Below are positions 8,681 to 17,804 of a stretch of DNA of 64,000 nucleotides, in pieces. Numbering within the stretch: the stretch's first letter is position 1; each line of letters opens with the position of its first letter. Below the pieces are notes generated by a model. That model was given only the letters and a program-made list of their open reading frames with translations, did no database searches and was not told where the DNA came from. Made by a program: the position numbers and the translations under genes. The DNA comes from Deltaproteobacteria bacterium (GTDB lineage Bacteria > Myxococcota_A > UBA9042 > DTJE01). The stretch covers positions 1 to 64,000 of the forward strand of contig JAKPOP010000008.1 of NCBI GenBank assembly GCA_029547805.1. The letters run 5' to 3'.

Positions 8681-11335
8681 ATGACGGACCAGGTCCAGAG
8701 TGCCGAGTTTCGGCAGCAGATCGAGGAGACATGGCTCTCGTGGTTGCAGAGACGCAACCAGACCGGCGGTCGCCTCGTCTTGCTGATGACACTGATCCTT
8801 TACCCCATCTTTGGATTCCTGGACTGGGTGACGGCTCCAGGGGAACTGGTGCAGACCCTGTGGGTGATTCGGGCCTCGGTGGTCCTCCTGGCCGCCCTGT
8901 TCTACTTCCTGCTGGTACGAAAGGGGACTGCAAGATTCTTCAATCTGTTGACATCACTGCTGACCCTCGTGACGGGCTTCGGAATCATCGCGATGGTCGT
9001 GCTTCTTGGTGGCTATGAGCATCCCTATTACGCCGGTATCAACCTCGTCATGATCGGCACGGGACTCCTGTTCCTGTGGCCGCCGAGGGTGTCTGTCCTG
9101 GTCTACGGATCCATTGTGGTGGGCTATGTCCTTGGTGGCCTGGCAATTGGGCCGTTTCTCCCGACCCAGACCGCCATCTCGAACCTGTTCTTCCTGGTCA
9201 GCACCGCGATCCTGGTCACGGTCGGGAGTTTCTTCGCCTATCGCTCCCAGTACGAGCAGGTCCGGACCAACCAGATCCTGGAACTGACCAAGGCGACCCT
9301 CCAGAAGGCCAACGAGCAGTTGATCGCCCTGGACCGGTTCAAGACCGAGTTCTTCCAGAACATCACCCATGAACTCAAGACCCCGCTGGCGATGATCCTG
9401 CCGCCCCTCGAACTGATGCGCGCGGGGGAGATGGGCCGGTTCAGCGACGAGCAGATCGCCACGATCCAGACCATGTCCCGCAATGCGATGAAACTGTTGA
9501 AACTGATCCAGGACCTGCTGGACATGGCCCGTCTGCAGGACGCCAAGGTCCGCCTTCGGATCCAGCAGGTCGATTTCGGAACCTACGTCCGGGACCTGGT
9601 CGAATCCATCCGCCCGCTGACCGACCGCAAGGGGATTGAACTGACCTTCCACCAGGACGGCGGGGCGACGCCCCTGTTCCTGGACCCGGACAAGATGGAG
9701 CGGGTGCTCGTGAACCTGCTGTCGAACGCCGCGAAGTTCACTCCGGCCAATGGCCACATCCAGGTGCTCCTGGAGCCGGAGCCCGAGGGCGTGCACCTGG
9801 TCGTCGCCGACGACGGCCCGGGCTTCCCGCCGGAGCAGAGCGAGCGGATCTTCGAACGGTTCTACCAGGTCGAGATGGGGGGCACCCGGAAATACGGCGG
9901 GACGGGCATTGGGCTGGCCCTGGCCCGGGAACTGGTGCAGTTGCACGGGGGGCGGATCTGGGCGGAGTCGCAGCCGGGCAAGGGTGCCACCTTCCACCTG
10001 CACCTGCGGTCGGGACGCCAGCACTTCCGTCCCGAGGTGCTGGAGCGGCGCCAGGAGCGCCGGGACGTGGCCTCGGGACAGCGGGCCGAGGACCTGGGAA
10101 TCGTGGACTGGACTCAGACCCTGATGGGGGACCCGAGTTTCCGGTTGCTGGAGATCGCCGAGGCCACGGAACGGCGCGTGGTGGAGCGGGACCAGAACGA
10201 GGAGGCTCGCCCCTTCACGATCCTGGTGGTGGAGGACACCGCCGACGTCGCCCGACTGGTCCACCTGACCCTGCGGCAGTTCGCCCGGATCCTGGTGGCG
10301 GAGGATGGGGCGAAGGGGCTCGAGATCGCCCGCAAGATGAGGCCGGACCTGATCGTGACGGACCTCATGATGCCTGGCATGGACGGTCTGGAGTTCACCC
10401 GGCGGGTCCGGGCCGACGAGGCTCTCAAGACCGTGCCGGTGGTCATGCTGACCGCCCGGGCCGACTCCGACGACCAGATCGCTGGCATGGAGGCCGGGGT
10501 CAGCGTCTACCTGACCAAGCCATTCCATCCCCGGATGCTGCTCTCGACGGTCCGCTCTCTGCTCCACGTCAAGGAATCGGAGGCGGACGTGGTGATGACC
10601 GGGACGATGGACCACCTGACCCGCATCGCCGGTGGCCTGGCCCACGAGATCAACAACCCCCTCAACTACGTGAAGACCTCGGTGGCCCTGGCCCGGGCGG
10701 ATTTCCAGCGGGTGCTGGACATCCTGGGGCGGGCCGGGGATCGGCCCCTGTCGGACGAGGACCGGCGGGTCGTGCGGGCCGCCGAGGACCGTTCCCGCCG
10801 GATGTTCGAGACCGCCGAGGCCGGGGTCCGGCGCATCGCCCGGACCGTCGAGTTGATGCGGCAGTACAGTCGCGAGGGATACGTCCGCCGGGTGACGACC
10901 TTCGACCCCTGGCCGGCGGTGGAGGACGTCCGGGCGATCGTGGTGCCGGCGATGGGGCGGCCCTGCGAGGTCGTCGTGGACCTCCAGGGCGAGGCCCGGA
11001 TCGAGGGCGTCCAGGAGGAATGGAACCAGTTGCTGACGAACCTGCTGCAGAACGCCATCGAGGCCACGCCGGAGCAGGGGGGGCGGGTGGAGGTCCTGGG
11101 CCGGGTGGTGGGCCGGGAGGTCCACCTGACGGTTCGGGACAACGGCCCCGGAATCTCCCGGGAGATTCGGGACCGCCTCTTCGTGCCGTTCTTCACCACC
11201 AAGGGGCCAGGAAAGGGCATGGGGCTGGGCCTCACGATCGTCTGGCGGGCGGTCCAGGCCCTCCACGGTCACATCGATGTCGCCGGCGAGGAGGGGAAGG
11301 GCGCCGAGTTCCGGGTGCGGATCCCGGCGGTCTGA
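8681..11335 (+). CDS. Membrane hybrid histidine kinase with kinase-receiver-kinase layout (PhcS-PhcR-like fusion)
   Basis: An 884-residue signalling protein. Six hydrophobic segments (about 25-190) form a membrane sensor. A first HisKA/HATPase module follows, with H230 in [12 protein letters not shown] receiver domain has acceptor D561 in [11 protein letters not shown] and K613 in YLTKPF. A second HisKA/HATPase module has H655 in [10 protein letters not shown] and ends the protein. In Ralstonia the first module resembles the layout of PhcS and receiver plus second kinase that of PhcR, which are separate proteins encoded beside phcB. Here they are one chain, one base after a PhcB-like gene. 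The ligand is unproven; a general stress or redox hybrid kinase is the alternative. Confidence 0.75.
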   Translation: MTDQVQSAEFRQQIEETWLSWLQRRNQTGGRLVLLMTLILYPIFGFLDWVTAPGELVQTLWVIRASVVLLAALFYFLLVRKGTARFFNLLTSLLTLVTGFGIIAMVVLLGGYEHPYYAGINLVMIGTGLLFLWPPRVSVLVYGSIVVGYVLGGLAIGPFLPTQTAISNLFFLVSTAILVTVGSFFAYRSQYEQVRTNQILELTKATLQKANEQLIALDRFKTEFFQNITHELKTPLAMILPPLELMRAGEMGRFSDEQIATIQTMSRNAMKLLKLIQDLLDMARLQDAKVRLRIQQVDFGTYVRDLVESIRPLTDRKGIELTFHQDGGATPLFLDPDKMERVLVNLLSNAAKFTPANGHIQVLLEPEPEGVHLVVADDGPGFPPEQSERIFERFYQVEMGGTRKYGGTGIGLALARELVQLHGGRIWAESQPGKGATFHLHLRSGRQHFRPEVLERRQERRDVASGQRAEDLGIVDWTQTLMGDPSFRLLEIAEATERRVVERDQNEEARPFTILVVEDTADVARLVHLTLRQFARILVAEDGAKGLEIARKMRPDLIVTDLMMPGMDGLEFTRRVRADEALKTVPVVMLTARADSDDQIAGMEAGVSVYLTKPFHPRMLLSTVRSLLHVKESEADVVMTGTMDHLTRIAGGLAHEINNPLNYVKTSVALARADFQRVLDILGRAGDRPLSDEDRRVVRAAEDRSRRMFETAEAGVRRIARTVELMRQYSREGYVRRVTTFDPWPAVEDVRAIVVPAMGRPCEVVVDLQGEARIEGVQEEWNQLLTNLLQNAIEATPEQGGRVEVLGRVVGREVHLTVRDNGPGISREIRDRLFVPFFTTKGPGKGMGLGLTIVWRAVQALHGHIDVAGEEGKGAEFRVRIPAV

Positions 11336-11394
11336 GGCCATTTCCTGGCGGTTCCCCCCCTGGTTGGAGGTGTCGATCCGGGTGCCAGAACCGG

Positions 11395-11414
11395 GCCGGA
11401 AAGGTCCGGCTTTT
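11395..11414 (+). terminator. Intrinsic terminator after the hybrid kinase gene
   Basis: A perfect 6-bp stem GCCGGA/TCCGGC with loop AAGG is followed by TTTT. It lies 60 bp past the kinase stop and just before the nuo promoter, cleanly separating the two transcription units. Confidence 0.65.
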
Positions 11415-11417
11415 CCC

Positions 11418-11446
11418 TTGACAGCAGGCGCCCGGTCAAGTATCGA
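11418..11446 (+). promoter_or_regulatory. Strong sigma70-type promoter of the nuo operon
   Basis: A consensus -35 TTGACA (11418-11423), exactly 17 bp, then TATCGA (11441-11446). The predicted start gives a leader of about 30 bases before the nuoE ribosome binding site GGGAGGAAGGA. Confidence 0.7.
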
Positions 11447-11483
11447 AAGCCATTCCTCTGCGCGAGCGGACCGGGAGGAAGGA

Positions 11484-11996
11484 ATGGCCCTCGAGTTCTC
11501 GGCGGAGCGGGAGCGGGAGTTCCAGGAGGTCGTGGCCCGGTATCCGGACCGGCAGGCGGCCCTGATCCCGGTCCTCTATCTGGCGGATCGGGAGTTCGGG
11601 TTCCTGTCCCCCGAGGCGATGGAGTACGTGGCGCGGCGGCTGGACCTGCCCCTGACCCGGGTGGTCAACACGGCCTCGTTCTACACGATGCTTCGCAAGC
11701 GCCAGACCGGGCGCTTCCACATCCAGGTCTGCGTCAACGTGGCCTGCCATCTCCGGGGGGCCGACGGCCTGCTGCGGCACCTGGAGCGGCGCCTGGGGAT
11801 CTCCCCGGGGGAGATCACGCCCGACGGCCTGTTCAGCCTGGAGGGCGTCCAGTGCCTGGCGGCCTGCGGCAATGCCCCGGCCCTCCAGGTGAACTACGAG
11901 TATCACGAGGGGATGACGGAGGAGGCCGTGGACCGGCTCATCGACCGGCTCCGGGCCGAGGCGGCCCCGAAGGGCGGGGAGGCGACCCGTGAGTGA
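11484..11996 (+). CDS. nuoE: NADH-quinone oxidoreductase subunit E (24 kDa, 2Fe-2S)
   Basis: A 170-residue subunit of the NADH-oxidising arm of complex I, carrying the N1a 2Fe-2S cluster. The four cluster cysteines appear as C-x4-C (CVNVAC) and C-x3-C (CLAAC). The ATG at 11484 has the strong site GGGAGGAAGGA; an open frame runs further upstream but crosses the predicted promoter and terminator. The stop overlaps the GTG start of nuoF by 8 bp, implying coupled translation. It is the first gene of a seven-gene nuo operon. Confidence 0.96.
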   Translation: MALEFSAEREREFQEVVARYPDRQAALIPVLYLADREFGFLSPEAMEYVARRLDLPLTRVVNTASFYTMLRKRQTGRFHIQVCVNVACHLRGADGLLRHLERRLGISPGEITPDGLFSLEGVQCLAACGNAPALQVNYEYHEGMTEEAVDRLIDRLRAEAAPKGGEATRE

Positions 11997-13278
11997 TGGC
12001 GGCAAGACCCCGAGTCGTGGGCACCTGCTGCGCTGCGGTCCCGGGGAGGCGATCCTGGACCTGCGGCTCCACGAGACGATGGGGGGATTCCAGGCCCTCC
12101 GGAAGGCCCTGGCGATGGACCCGCCCCGGGTCGTCGAGGAGGTCCGGAAGGCGGGGATCCGCGGCCGGGGAGGGGCCGGCTTTCCGGCGGGCGTCAAGTG
12201 GGGCTTCCTGCCCAAGGACGACGGCCGGCCCCGGTACCTCGTGATCAACGCGGACGAGGGCGAGCCCTGCACCTTCAAGGACCGCTATTTCATCGAGCAG
12301 GACCCCTTTCCGCTGCTGGAGGGCATCCTGATCTCGGCCTGGGCGATCCAGGCTCACCGGGTCTACATCTACGTCCGGGGGGAGTTCCAGAAGGGGATCC
12401 GGACCCTTGAAAAGGCCATCGCGGACCTGCGCCGGGCGGGCTACCTCGGGCGGACCGTGGCGGGGCGACCCTTCGCCCTGGACGTCTTCGTGCACCCCGG
12501 GGCCGGGGCGTACATCTGCGGGGAGGAGTCGGCCCTGCTGGAGTCGCTGGAGGGCAAGGCCGGCAGGCCACGGAACAAGCCTCCATTCCCGGCCTCGGTG
12601 GGGTTGTGGGGATGCCCCACGATCATCAACAACGTCGAGACGATGGCCTGCGTGCGCCTCGCGTTGCTCCACGGCGCCGAGGCCTTCCTGGCCATGGGGC
12701 GGCCCGGCGACGGGGGACCCAAGGTCTACGGACTCTCGGGGCAGGTGAAGCGCCCGGGGCTCTATGAGGGGCCCATGGGTGTGACGCTGCGGACCCTGAT
12801 CATGGATTGGGGCGGAGGCACGCTGGGAGACCGGCCCATCAAGGGCATCATCCCCGGGGGGACCTCGACGCCGGTCCTGGGACCCGAGCATCTGGACGTC
12901 CCGATGGACTTCGACAGCATGAAGGCCGCCGGGAGCATGCTGGGCACGGCGGCGGCCACGGTCTTCACCGACGACACCTGTCCGGTGGGGGTGCTGCTGC
13001 GCATCGCACGGTTCTACGCACACGAGTCGTGCGGCCAGTGCACGCCCTGCCGGGACGGCACCGGGTGGCTGGAGCGGATCGTCGAGGCCATCGAGCATGG
13101 GGAGGGGCGTCCCGGCGACTGTGAACGGCTGTTGTCGGCGGCCCGCATGATCACCGGCAACACGATCTGTGCCCTGGGCGATGCGGCGGCGTTCCCGGTG
13201 ATCTCGTTCGTGAATCGCTTCCGGCAGGACTTCGAGGATCACATCGCGGCGCATCGCTGCCCCTTCGGGGCGGTCTGA
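11989..13278 (+). CDS. nuoF: NADH-quinone oxidoreductase subunit F (51 kDa, FMN and NADH site)
   Basis: A 429-residue subunit that binds NADH and FMN and passes electrons to a 4Fe-4S cluster in complex I. The glycine-rich GRGGAGFPAGVKW forms the FMN/NADH site, NADEGEPCTFKDR is the second conserved block, and the C-terminal cluster ligands are in SCGQCTPC plus a later cysteine (TICALGD). The start is GTG at 11989, after GGGGAGG, inside the end of nuoE. The operon continues straight to nuoJ, so the nuoG, H and I genes usually found next are missing here. Confidence 0.97.
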   Translation: MSDGGKTPSRGHLLRCGPGEAILDLRLHETMGGFQALRKALAMDPPRVVEEVRKAGIRGRGGAGFPAGVKWGFLPKDDGRPRYLVINADEGEPCTFKDRYFIEQDPFPLLEGILISAWAIQAHRVYIYVRGEFQKGIRTLEKAIADLRRAGYLGRTVAGRPFALDVFVHPGAGAYICGEESALLESLEGKAGRPRNKPPFPASVGLWGCPTIINNVETMACVRLALLHGAEAFLAMGRPGDGGPKVYGLSGQVKRPGLYEGPMGVTLRTLIMDWGGGTLGDRPIKGIIPGGTSTPVLGPEHLDVPMDFDSMKAAGSMLGTAAATVFTDDTCPVGVLLRIARFYAHESCGQCTPCRDGTGWLERIVEAIEHGEGRPGDCERLLSAARMITGNTICALGDAAAFPVISFVNRFRQDFEDHIAAHRCPFGAV

Positions 13279-13328
13279 GTCGCCCGGCGAGGGCCCCGAT
13301 CTCCGGGGCGGGAGCGTGGAGGGACCGC

Positions 13329-13868
13329 ATGGACTGGGAGTGGTTCGCCTTCGGGTTGCTGGCGCTGCTGACCCTCGGAGGGGCGCTGGCGGTGGTGTTG
13401 CCGCCCTTCGGACGGAATCCCCTGCACGCCGCCCTGGCCCTGCTGCTCACCTTCACCTCCCTGGCGGGGCTGATGGTGATGCTCCAGGCCCACCTGGTGG
13501 CGGCGATGCAGGTGCTGGTCTATGCCGGCGCCGTGATGGTGCTCTTCGTCTTCGTGGTGTTGCTGCTGAACCTCCGGCGACAGGACCTGGGGGACGCCCG
13601 GGTGACACCCTGGAAGGTCGTGGGGGTGGTCGCGGTGCTGGCCTTCCTGGGAAAGGCCGGCACGATGCTGTGGGCGGCGCTGCCGCTGCTGGGGGACCCG
13701 GCGTCCTGCGTTGGCCGCGAGGCCGAGTTCGGGCAGACCCGGGCGGTGGCCGCGGACCTGCTGACGACCTACCTGGTACCCTTCGAGGTGACGTCGGTCC
13801 TGCTGCTGGTGGCAGTCGTCGGTGCCCTGGCCATCGCCCGCCGGCAGCGGGGAGGAGGTGCGGCATGA
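13329..13868 (+). CDS. nuoJ: NADH-quinone oxidoreductase subunit J
   Basis: A 179-residue membrane subunit of the proton-pumping arm of complex I (ND6 homologue). Five hydrophobic segments are visible, with the family motif AMQVLVYAGAVMVLFVFVV in the third. The ATG at 13329 follows GGAGGG. The last bases overlap nuoK as ATGA. A 50-bp gap separates it from nuoF, the place where a deletion or rearrangement of nuoGHI must have occurred relative to the standard order. Confidence 0.95.
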   Translation: MDWEWFAFGLLALLTLGGALAVVLPPFGRNPLHAALALLLTFTSLAGLMVMLQAHLVAAMQVLVYAGAVMVLFVFVVLLLNLRRQDLGDARVTPWKVVGVVAVLAFLGKAGTMLWAALPLLGDPASCVGREAEFGQTRAVAADLLTTYLVPFEVTSVLLLVAVVGALAIARRQRGGGAA

Positions 13869-14173
13869 CCTCGGTGCCCTTGACGGCCTGGATCCTGCTG
13901 TCGTTGGCCCTGGTGGCCATCGGGATCGCCGGGGTCCTGACCCGACGCAACCTGCTGATCGCCCTCATGTCCCTGGAGATCCTGCTCAACGGCGTGAACC
14001 TGGCCTTCCTGTCCTTTGCCCGGTTCCACGGGGACACGACGGCCCATGCGGCGGTGCTGGTGGTGATGGCGGTCGCCGCGGCCGAGGTGGCCGTGGGACT
14101 GGCGCTGGGCATCGCGATCTTCCGCCACGCCGGGTCCCTGGACCTGGACCGGGCCAACCGGATGAAGGGGTGA
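13865..14173 (+). CDS. nuoK: NADH-quinone oxidoreductase subunit K
   Basis: A 102-residue membrane subunit (ND4L homologue) with three transmembrane helices. The conserved acidic residue of helix two is in SLEILLNGVNLAF, and a second one is in AAAEVAVGLALG; both belong to the proton path. Its ATG overlaps the nuoJ stop by four bases and follows GGAGGTGCGGC. Length is typical. Confidence 0.96.
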   Translation: MTSVPLTAWILLSLALVAIGIAGVLTRRNLLIALMSLEILLNGVNLAFLSFARFHGDTTAHAAVLVVMAVAAAEVAVGLALGIAIFRHAGSLDLDRANRMKG

Positions 14174-14177
14174 TTCC

Positions 14178-16157
14178 ATGGACCCGATGGACCCGAACCT
14201 CGCGCGATCGCTCTCGACGCTGCTCGCGGTCGTCGTCGCGGCTCCCCTCCTGGGGGCCGCCATCAACGGCCTGTTGCCTCGGCTCCTCTCGCGGCGGGCC
14301 TCGGCGGTGGTCGGGGTTGGCGCCGCGGTGGTCTCTTTCGGGGCGGCCCTCTGGGCCCTGCTGATCTGGTTCCCGATCCGGGCGTCCCTGCCGGGTCAGG
14401 CCTTCTCGGCCACCTACTTCTCGTGGATCACCGCCGGGTCCCTGTCGGTGGATTTCGCCCTCTGGCTGGATCCCCTCTCGGCATTGATGCTGATGGTCGT
14501 GACGGGGATCGGGTCCCTGATCCACCTCTACAGCGTCGGGTACATGCATGACGACCCCTCCTTCGCCCGGTTCTTCAGCCATCTGAACCTCTTCCTGTTC
14601 TCGATGCTGCTGCTGGTGCTGGGTCGGAGCCTGCTGATCGTCTTCGTCGGATGGGAGGGGGTGGGCCTCTGCTCCTACCTGCTGATCGGCTTCTGGTACT
14701 CCGATGCCGAAAAGGCCCTGGCGGGCCAGAAGGCGTTCGTGGTGAACCGCATCGGGGACTTCGGCTTCCTGGTGGCGATGTTCCTGCTGATCTTCCTGAT
14801 GAACGGGTCTCTCGACATCCCTGGACTGCATGCGTTGGCGGAGGGTGCCGCCTCTCCGCTGAAGACCCAGGCGGGTCTGACCACCCTGATCACCCTGCTG
14901 CTGTTCCTGGGCGTCACGGGCAAGTCCGCCCAGATCCCCCTCTACATCTGGCTGCCCGATGCGATGGCTGGACCGACCCCCGTCTCGGCCCTGATCCATG
15001 CCGCCACGATGGTCACGGCGGGCGTGTACCTGATTGCCCGGCTGAACTTCCTCTTCGCCCTGGCACCGGTCACGATGGCGGTGGTGGCCACGGTCGGCGG
15101 GTTGACGGCCCTGTTTGCCGCCTCCATCGGTCTGGTGCAGAACGACATCAAGAAGGTGCTGGCCTACTCCACGGTGAGCCAGCTGGGCTACATGGTCCTG
15201 GGTGTCGGGGTCGGCGCCTTCGGAGCCGGGGTCTTCCACCTGATGACCCACGCCTTCTTCAAGGCCTGCCTCTTCCTGGGCGCCGGCAGCGTGATCCACG
15301 CCCTCCACGGCGAGCAGGACATCCGCCGGATGGGCGGTCTGGCCCGGAAGATGCCGGTCACGCACTGGACCTTCCTGCTGGCCACGCTGGCCATCGCCGG
15401 CGTCCCGGGCCTGTCGGGGTTCTTCAGCAAGGACGAGATCCTCTTCGAGGCCCTGACCATGCGCCATGCCTCGGGGGCGATTCCCCCCTGGATGAACGTC
15501 CTGTGGTTCGGCCTCGGGATCTCGGCGGCCCTGATGACCGCCTTCTACATGTTCCGCCTCTACTTCCTGACCTTCCGGGGGGAGTGCCGGGACCCCCATG
15601 CCCATCCCCACGAGTCCCCCTGGACGATGGCCTTGCCGCTGGTCGTGCTGGCGGCGGGGTCCGTGGCGGCGGGCTACCTCGGCCTGCCGGTGGAACACGG
15701 GAACTTCCTGAAGGGATTCCTGGGACCGGTCTTCGAGGGCGGGGAGGCCTCCTTCGAGGGACACGGGTCCCATGCCCTGGAGTTCGGCCTGATGGGGGTC
15801 TCGACGCTGGTGGCCCTGGCGGGGATCGCCCTGGCGGCCTGGTGGTACGTCGGCCGGGGGCGGGAGATGCCCGCCCGGCTGGCGGCGGCGGCCCCGACCC
15901 TGCACCGGACGCTGCTGGGCAAGTGGTACGTGGACGAGGCCTACGACCTCCTGGTCGTGAGACCGCTCCGGGCCCTGTCGGGGTGGGCCTTCCGGCTGCT
16001 GGACGCCTGGGTGGTGGACCGGGGCCTCGTCCATGGGCCCGCCCGGCTGGTGGTCCTGGTGGGCCGTGGGCTGCGGCGGGTGCATACCGGCGACGTCCAG
16101 GCCTACCTGGCCGTGCTGGCCCTGGGCGTGGCGGTGCTGACCTTCGTCCTGTGGTGA
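14178..16157 (+). CDS. nuoL: NADH-quinone oxidoreductase subunit L (antiporter-like)
   Basis: A 659-residue antiporter-like membrane subunit (ND5 homologue) at the distal end of the proton-pumping arm. About 15-16 hydrophobic segments are present; conserved blocks include GWEGVGLCSYLLIGFW and IPLYIWLPDAMAGPTPVSALIHAATMV in shortened form, with proton-path Lys and Glu residues. The C-terminal extension with a lateral helix region is present. The start at 14178 lies 4 bp past nuoK; a second ATG six bases on is possible. Directly followed by nuoM after 36 bp. Confidence 0.96.
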   Translation: MDPMDPNLARSLSTLLAVVVAAPLLGAAINGLLPRLLSRRASAVVGVGAAVVSFGAALWALLIWFPIRASLPGQAFSATYFSWITAGSLSVDFALWLDPLSALMLMVVTGIGSLIHLYSVGYMHDDPSFARFFSHLNLFLFSMLLLVLGRSLLIVFVGWEGVGLCSYLLIGFWYSDAEKALAGQKAFVVNRIGDFGFLVAMFLLIFLMNGSLDIPGLHALAEGAASPLKTQAGLTTLITLLLFLGVTGKSAQIPLYIWLPDAMAGPTPVSALIHAATMVTAGVYLIARLNFLFALAPVTMAVVATVGGLTALFAASIGLVQNDIKKVLAYSTVSQLGYMVLGVGVGAFGAGVFHLMTHAFFKACLFLGAGSVIHALHGEQDIRRMGGLARKMPVTHWTFLLATLAIAGVPGLSGFFSKDEILFEALTMRHASGAIPPWMNVLWFGLGISAALMTAFYMFRLYFLTFRGECRDPHAHPHESPWTMALPLVVLAAGSVAAGYLGLPVEHGNFLKGFLGPVFEGGEASFEGHGSHALEFGLMGVSTLVALAGIALAAWWYVGRGREMPARLAAAAPTLHRTLLGKWYVDEAYDLLVVRPLRALSGWAFRLLDAWVVDRGLVHGPARLVVLVGRGLRRVHTGDVQAYLAVLALGVAVLTFVLW

Positions 16158-16193
16158 CCGCGGCCCCCGGGCCGCCTGGAATGGGGAGTCTTC

Positions 16194-17804
16194 ATGGGCA
16201 TCGACACCGTGGCCTTGACCCCCTGGATCTCGATCACGCTGCTGATCCCGGTGGCCGGAGCCCTGCTGCTGGCCCTGATTCCGGGGGACCGGCCGCGGGC
16301 CCACCGGGGGATCTCGCTCTTCTTCTCGCTGCTGGCCTTCCTGGCCGGGCTGACGCTCTGGGTCAACTTCGACCCGGCCCGGGCCGGCTTCCAGATGGTT
16401 GAGGACCATCCCTGGATCCCGGCCATCGGCGCCCGGTACACCGTCGGGCTCGACGGCATCTCCCTGCTGATCTTCCAGCTGACCACGCTGCTGACGCCCC
16501 TGACGGTCCTCTCGACGTTCCGGGCGATCCAGAAGCGGACCCGGGAGTTTCACATCGCCCTGCTGACCCTGGAAACGACCATGCTCGGGACCCTGGTGGC
16601 GATGGACCTGCTGCTGTTCTTCGCCTTCTGGGAGATGATGCTGGTCCCGATGTTCCTGATCATCGGCGTCTGGGGCGGGGAGCGGCGGATCTATGCCGCG
16701 GTGAAGTTCTTCCTCTACACCGCGGTGGGTTCCGTGCTGATGCTCGTGGCGATCCTCTACCTCTACCGCGAGTCCGGCGGACAGTCCTTCGCGCTGCTGG
16801 AGTGGCAGCGGCTGGAACTGCCGGTCCGGGCGCAGGTCTGGCTCTTCCTGGCCTTCGCGCTGGCCTTCGCCATCAAGGTGCCCCTGTTCCCGTTCCACAC
16901 CTGGCTCCCGGACGCCCACGTCGAGGCGCCGACCGCCGGGTCGGTGATCCTGGCCGGCGTGCTGCTCAAGATGGGGACCTACGGCTTCCTGCGGTTCGCC
17001 ATTCCCCTGTTTCCGGAGGCCGCCGGGCTGCTGTCGTTGCCGATCTGGATCCTGGCGGTGGCCGGGGTGGTCCACGGGTCGTTGACCGCCTGGGCCCAGG
17101 ATGACGTGAAGAAACTGGTGGCCTACTCCTCGGTGGCGCACCTGGGCTTCGTGATGCTGGGGATGTTCGCCCTGAACGTCGAGGCCGTGCAGGGGAGCGT
17201 GCTTCAGATGGTCAACCACGGCGTCTCCACCGGGGCGCTGTTCCTGCTGGTCGGCGTGCTCTACGAGCGGCGGCACACCCGGCGGATCGACGCCTATGGG
17301 GGCATCGCCGGCCCCATGAAGGTCTTCGCGGCGGTGCTGGTCATCGTGACCCTGTCCTCCATCGGGCTCCCGGGGACCAACGGCTTCATCGGGGAGTTCC
17401 TGATCCTGGCCGGGACCTTCCGGGAGGCCCTGTCCTCCCAGGGGGGCTTCCGGACTGCCGGCCTGGTCCTGGGCGTGGTGGCCACCACGGGCGTCGTGCT
17501 GGGGGCCATCTACATGCTGAGCATGGTCCGACGGGTCCTCTTCGGGCCCATCGTCCACGAGGAGAACCGCACCCTGCCCGACATGAGCGGGAGGGAGTTC
17601 GCGGTGCTGGCGGTGCTGGTCGTGCTGGTCTTCTGGATCGGCTGGAACCCCCGGTTCTTCCTGTCCCGGTCCGAGGCCTCGGTGACGGCGCTGGTGGAAC
17701 GCTACCACCAGCGCGTGGCCGCTGAGCGCTGGACGGGAGGAGGGCAGGGCGCGGCGGCGCGGGGCCTGTTCCGGGCGCCTCTGGCGGAAGAGGGAGGACG
17801 ATGA
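16194..17804 (+). CDS. nuoM: NADH-quinone oxidoreductase subunit M (antiporter-like)
   Basis: A 536-residue antiporter-like subunit (ND4 homologue) with about 14 transmembrane helices. Typical blocks include FWEMMLVPMFLIIGVWGG, FPFHTWLPDAHVEAPT and LSSIGLPGTNGFIGEFLIL. It forms one of the proton channels of complex I. The ATG at 16194 is preceded by GGGGAG. Its stop overlaps the nuoN ATG by four bases, so the two are likely translated together. Confidence 0.96.
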   Translation: MGIDTVALTPWISITLLIPVAGALLLALIPGDRPRAHRGISLFFSLLAFLAGLTLWVNFDPARAGFQMVEDHPWIPAIGARYTVGLDGISLLIFQLTTLLTPLTVLSTFRAIQKRTREFHIALLTLETTMLGTLVAMDLLLFFAFWEMMLVPMFLIIGVWGGERRIYAAVKFFLYTAVGSVLMLVAILYLYRESGGQSFALLEWQRLELPVRAQVWLFLAFALAFAIKVPLFPFHTWLPDAHVEAPTAGSVILAGVLLKMGTYGFLRFAIPLFPEAAGLLSLPIWILAVAGVVHGSLTAWAQDDVKKLVAYSSVAHLGFVMLGMFALNVEAVQGSVLQMVNHGVSTGALFLLVGVLYERRHTRRIDAYGGIAGPMKVFAAVLVIVTLSSIGLPGTNGFIGEFLILAGTFREALSSQGGFRTAGLVLGVVATTGVVLGAIYMLSMVRRVLFGPIVHEENRTLPDMSGREFAVLAVLVVLVFWIGWNPRFFLSRSEASVTALVERYHQRVAAERWTGGGQGAAARGLFRAPLAEEGGR

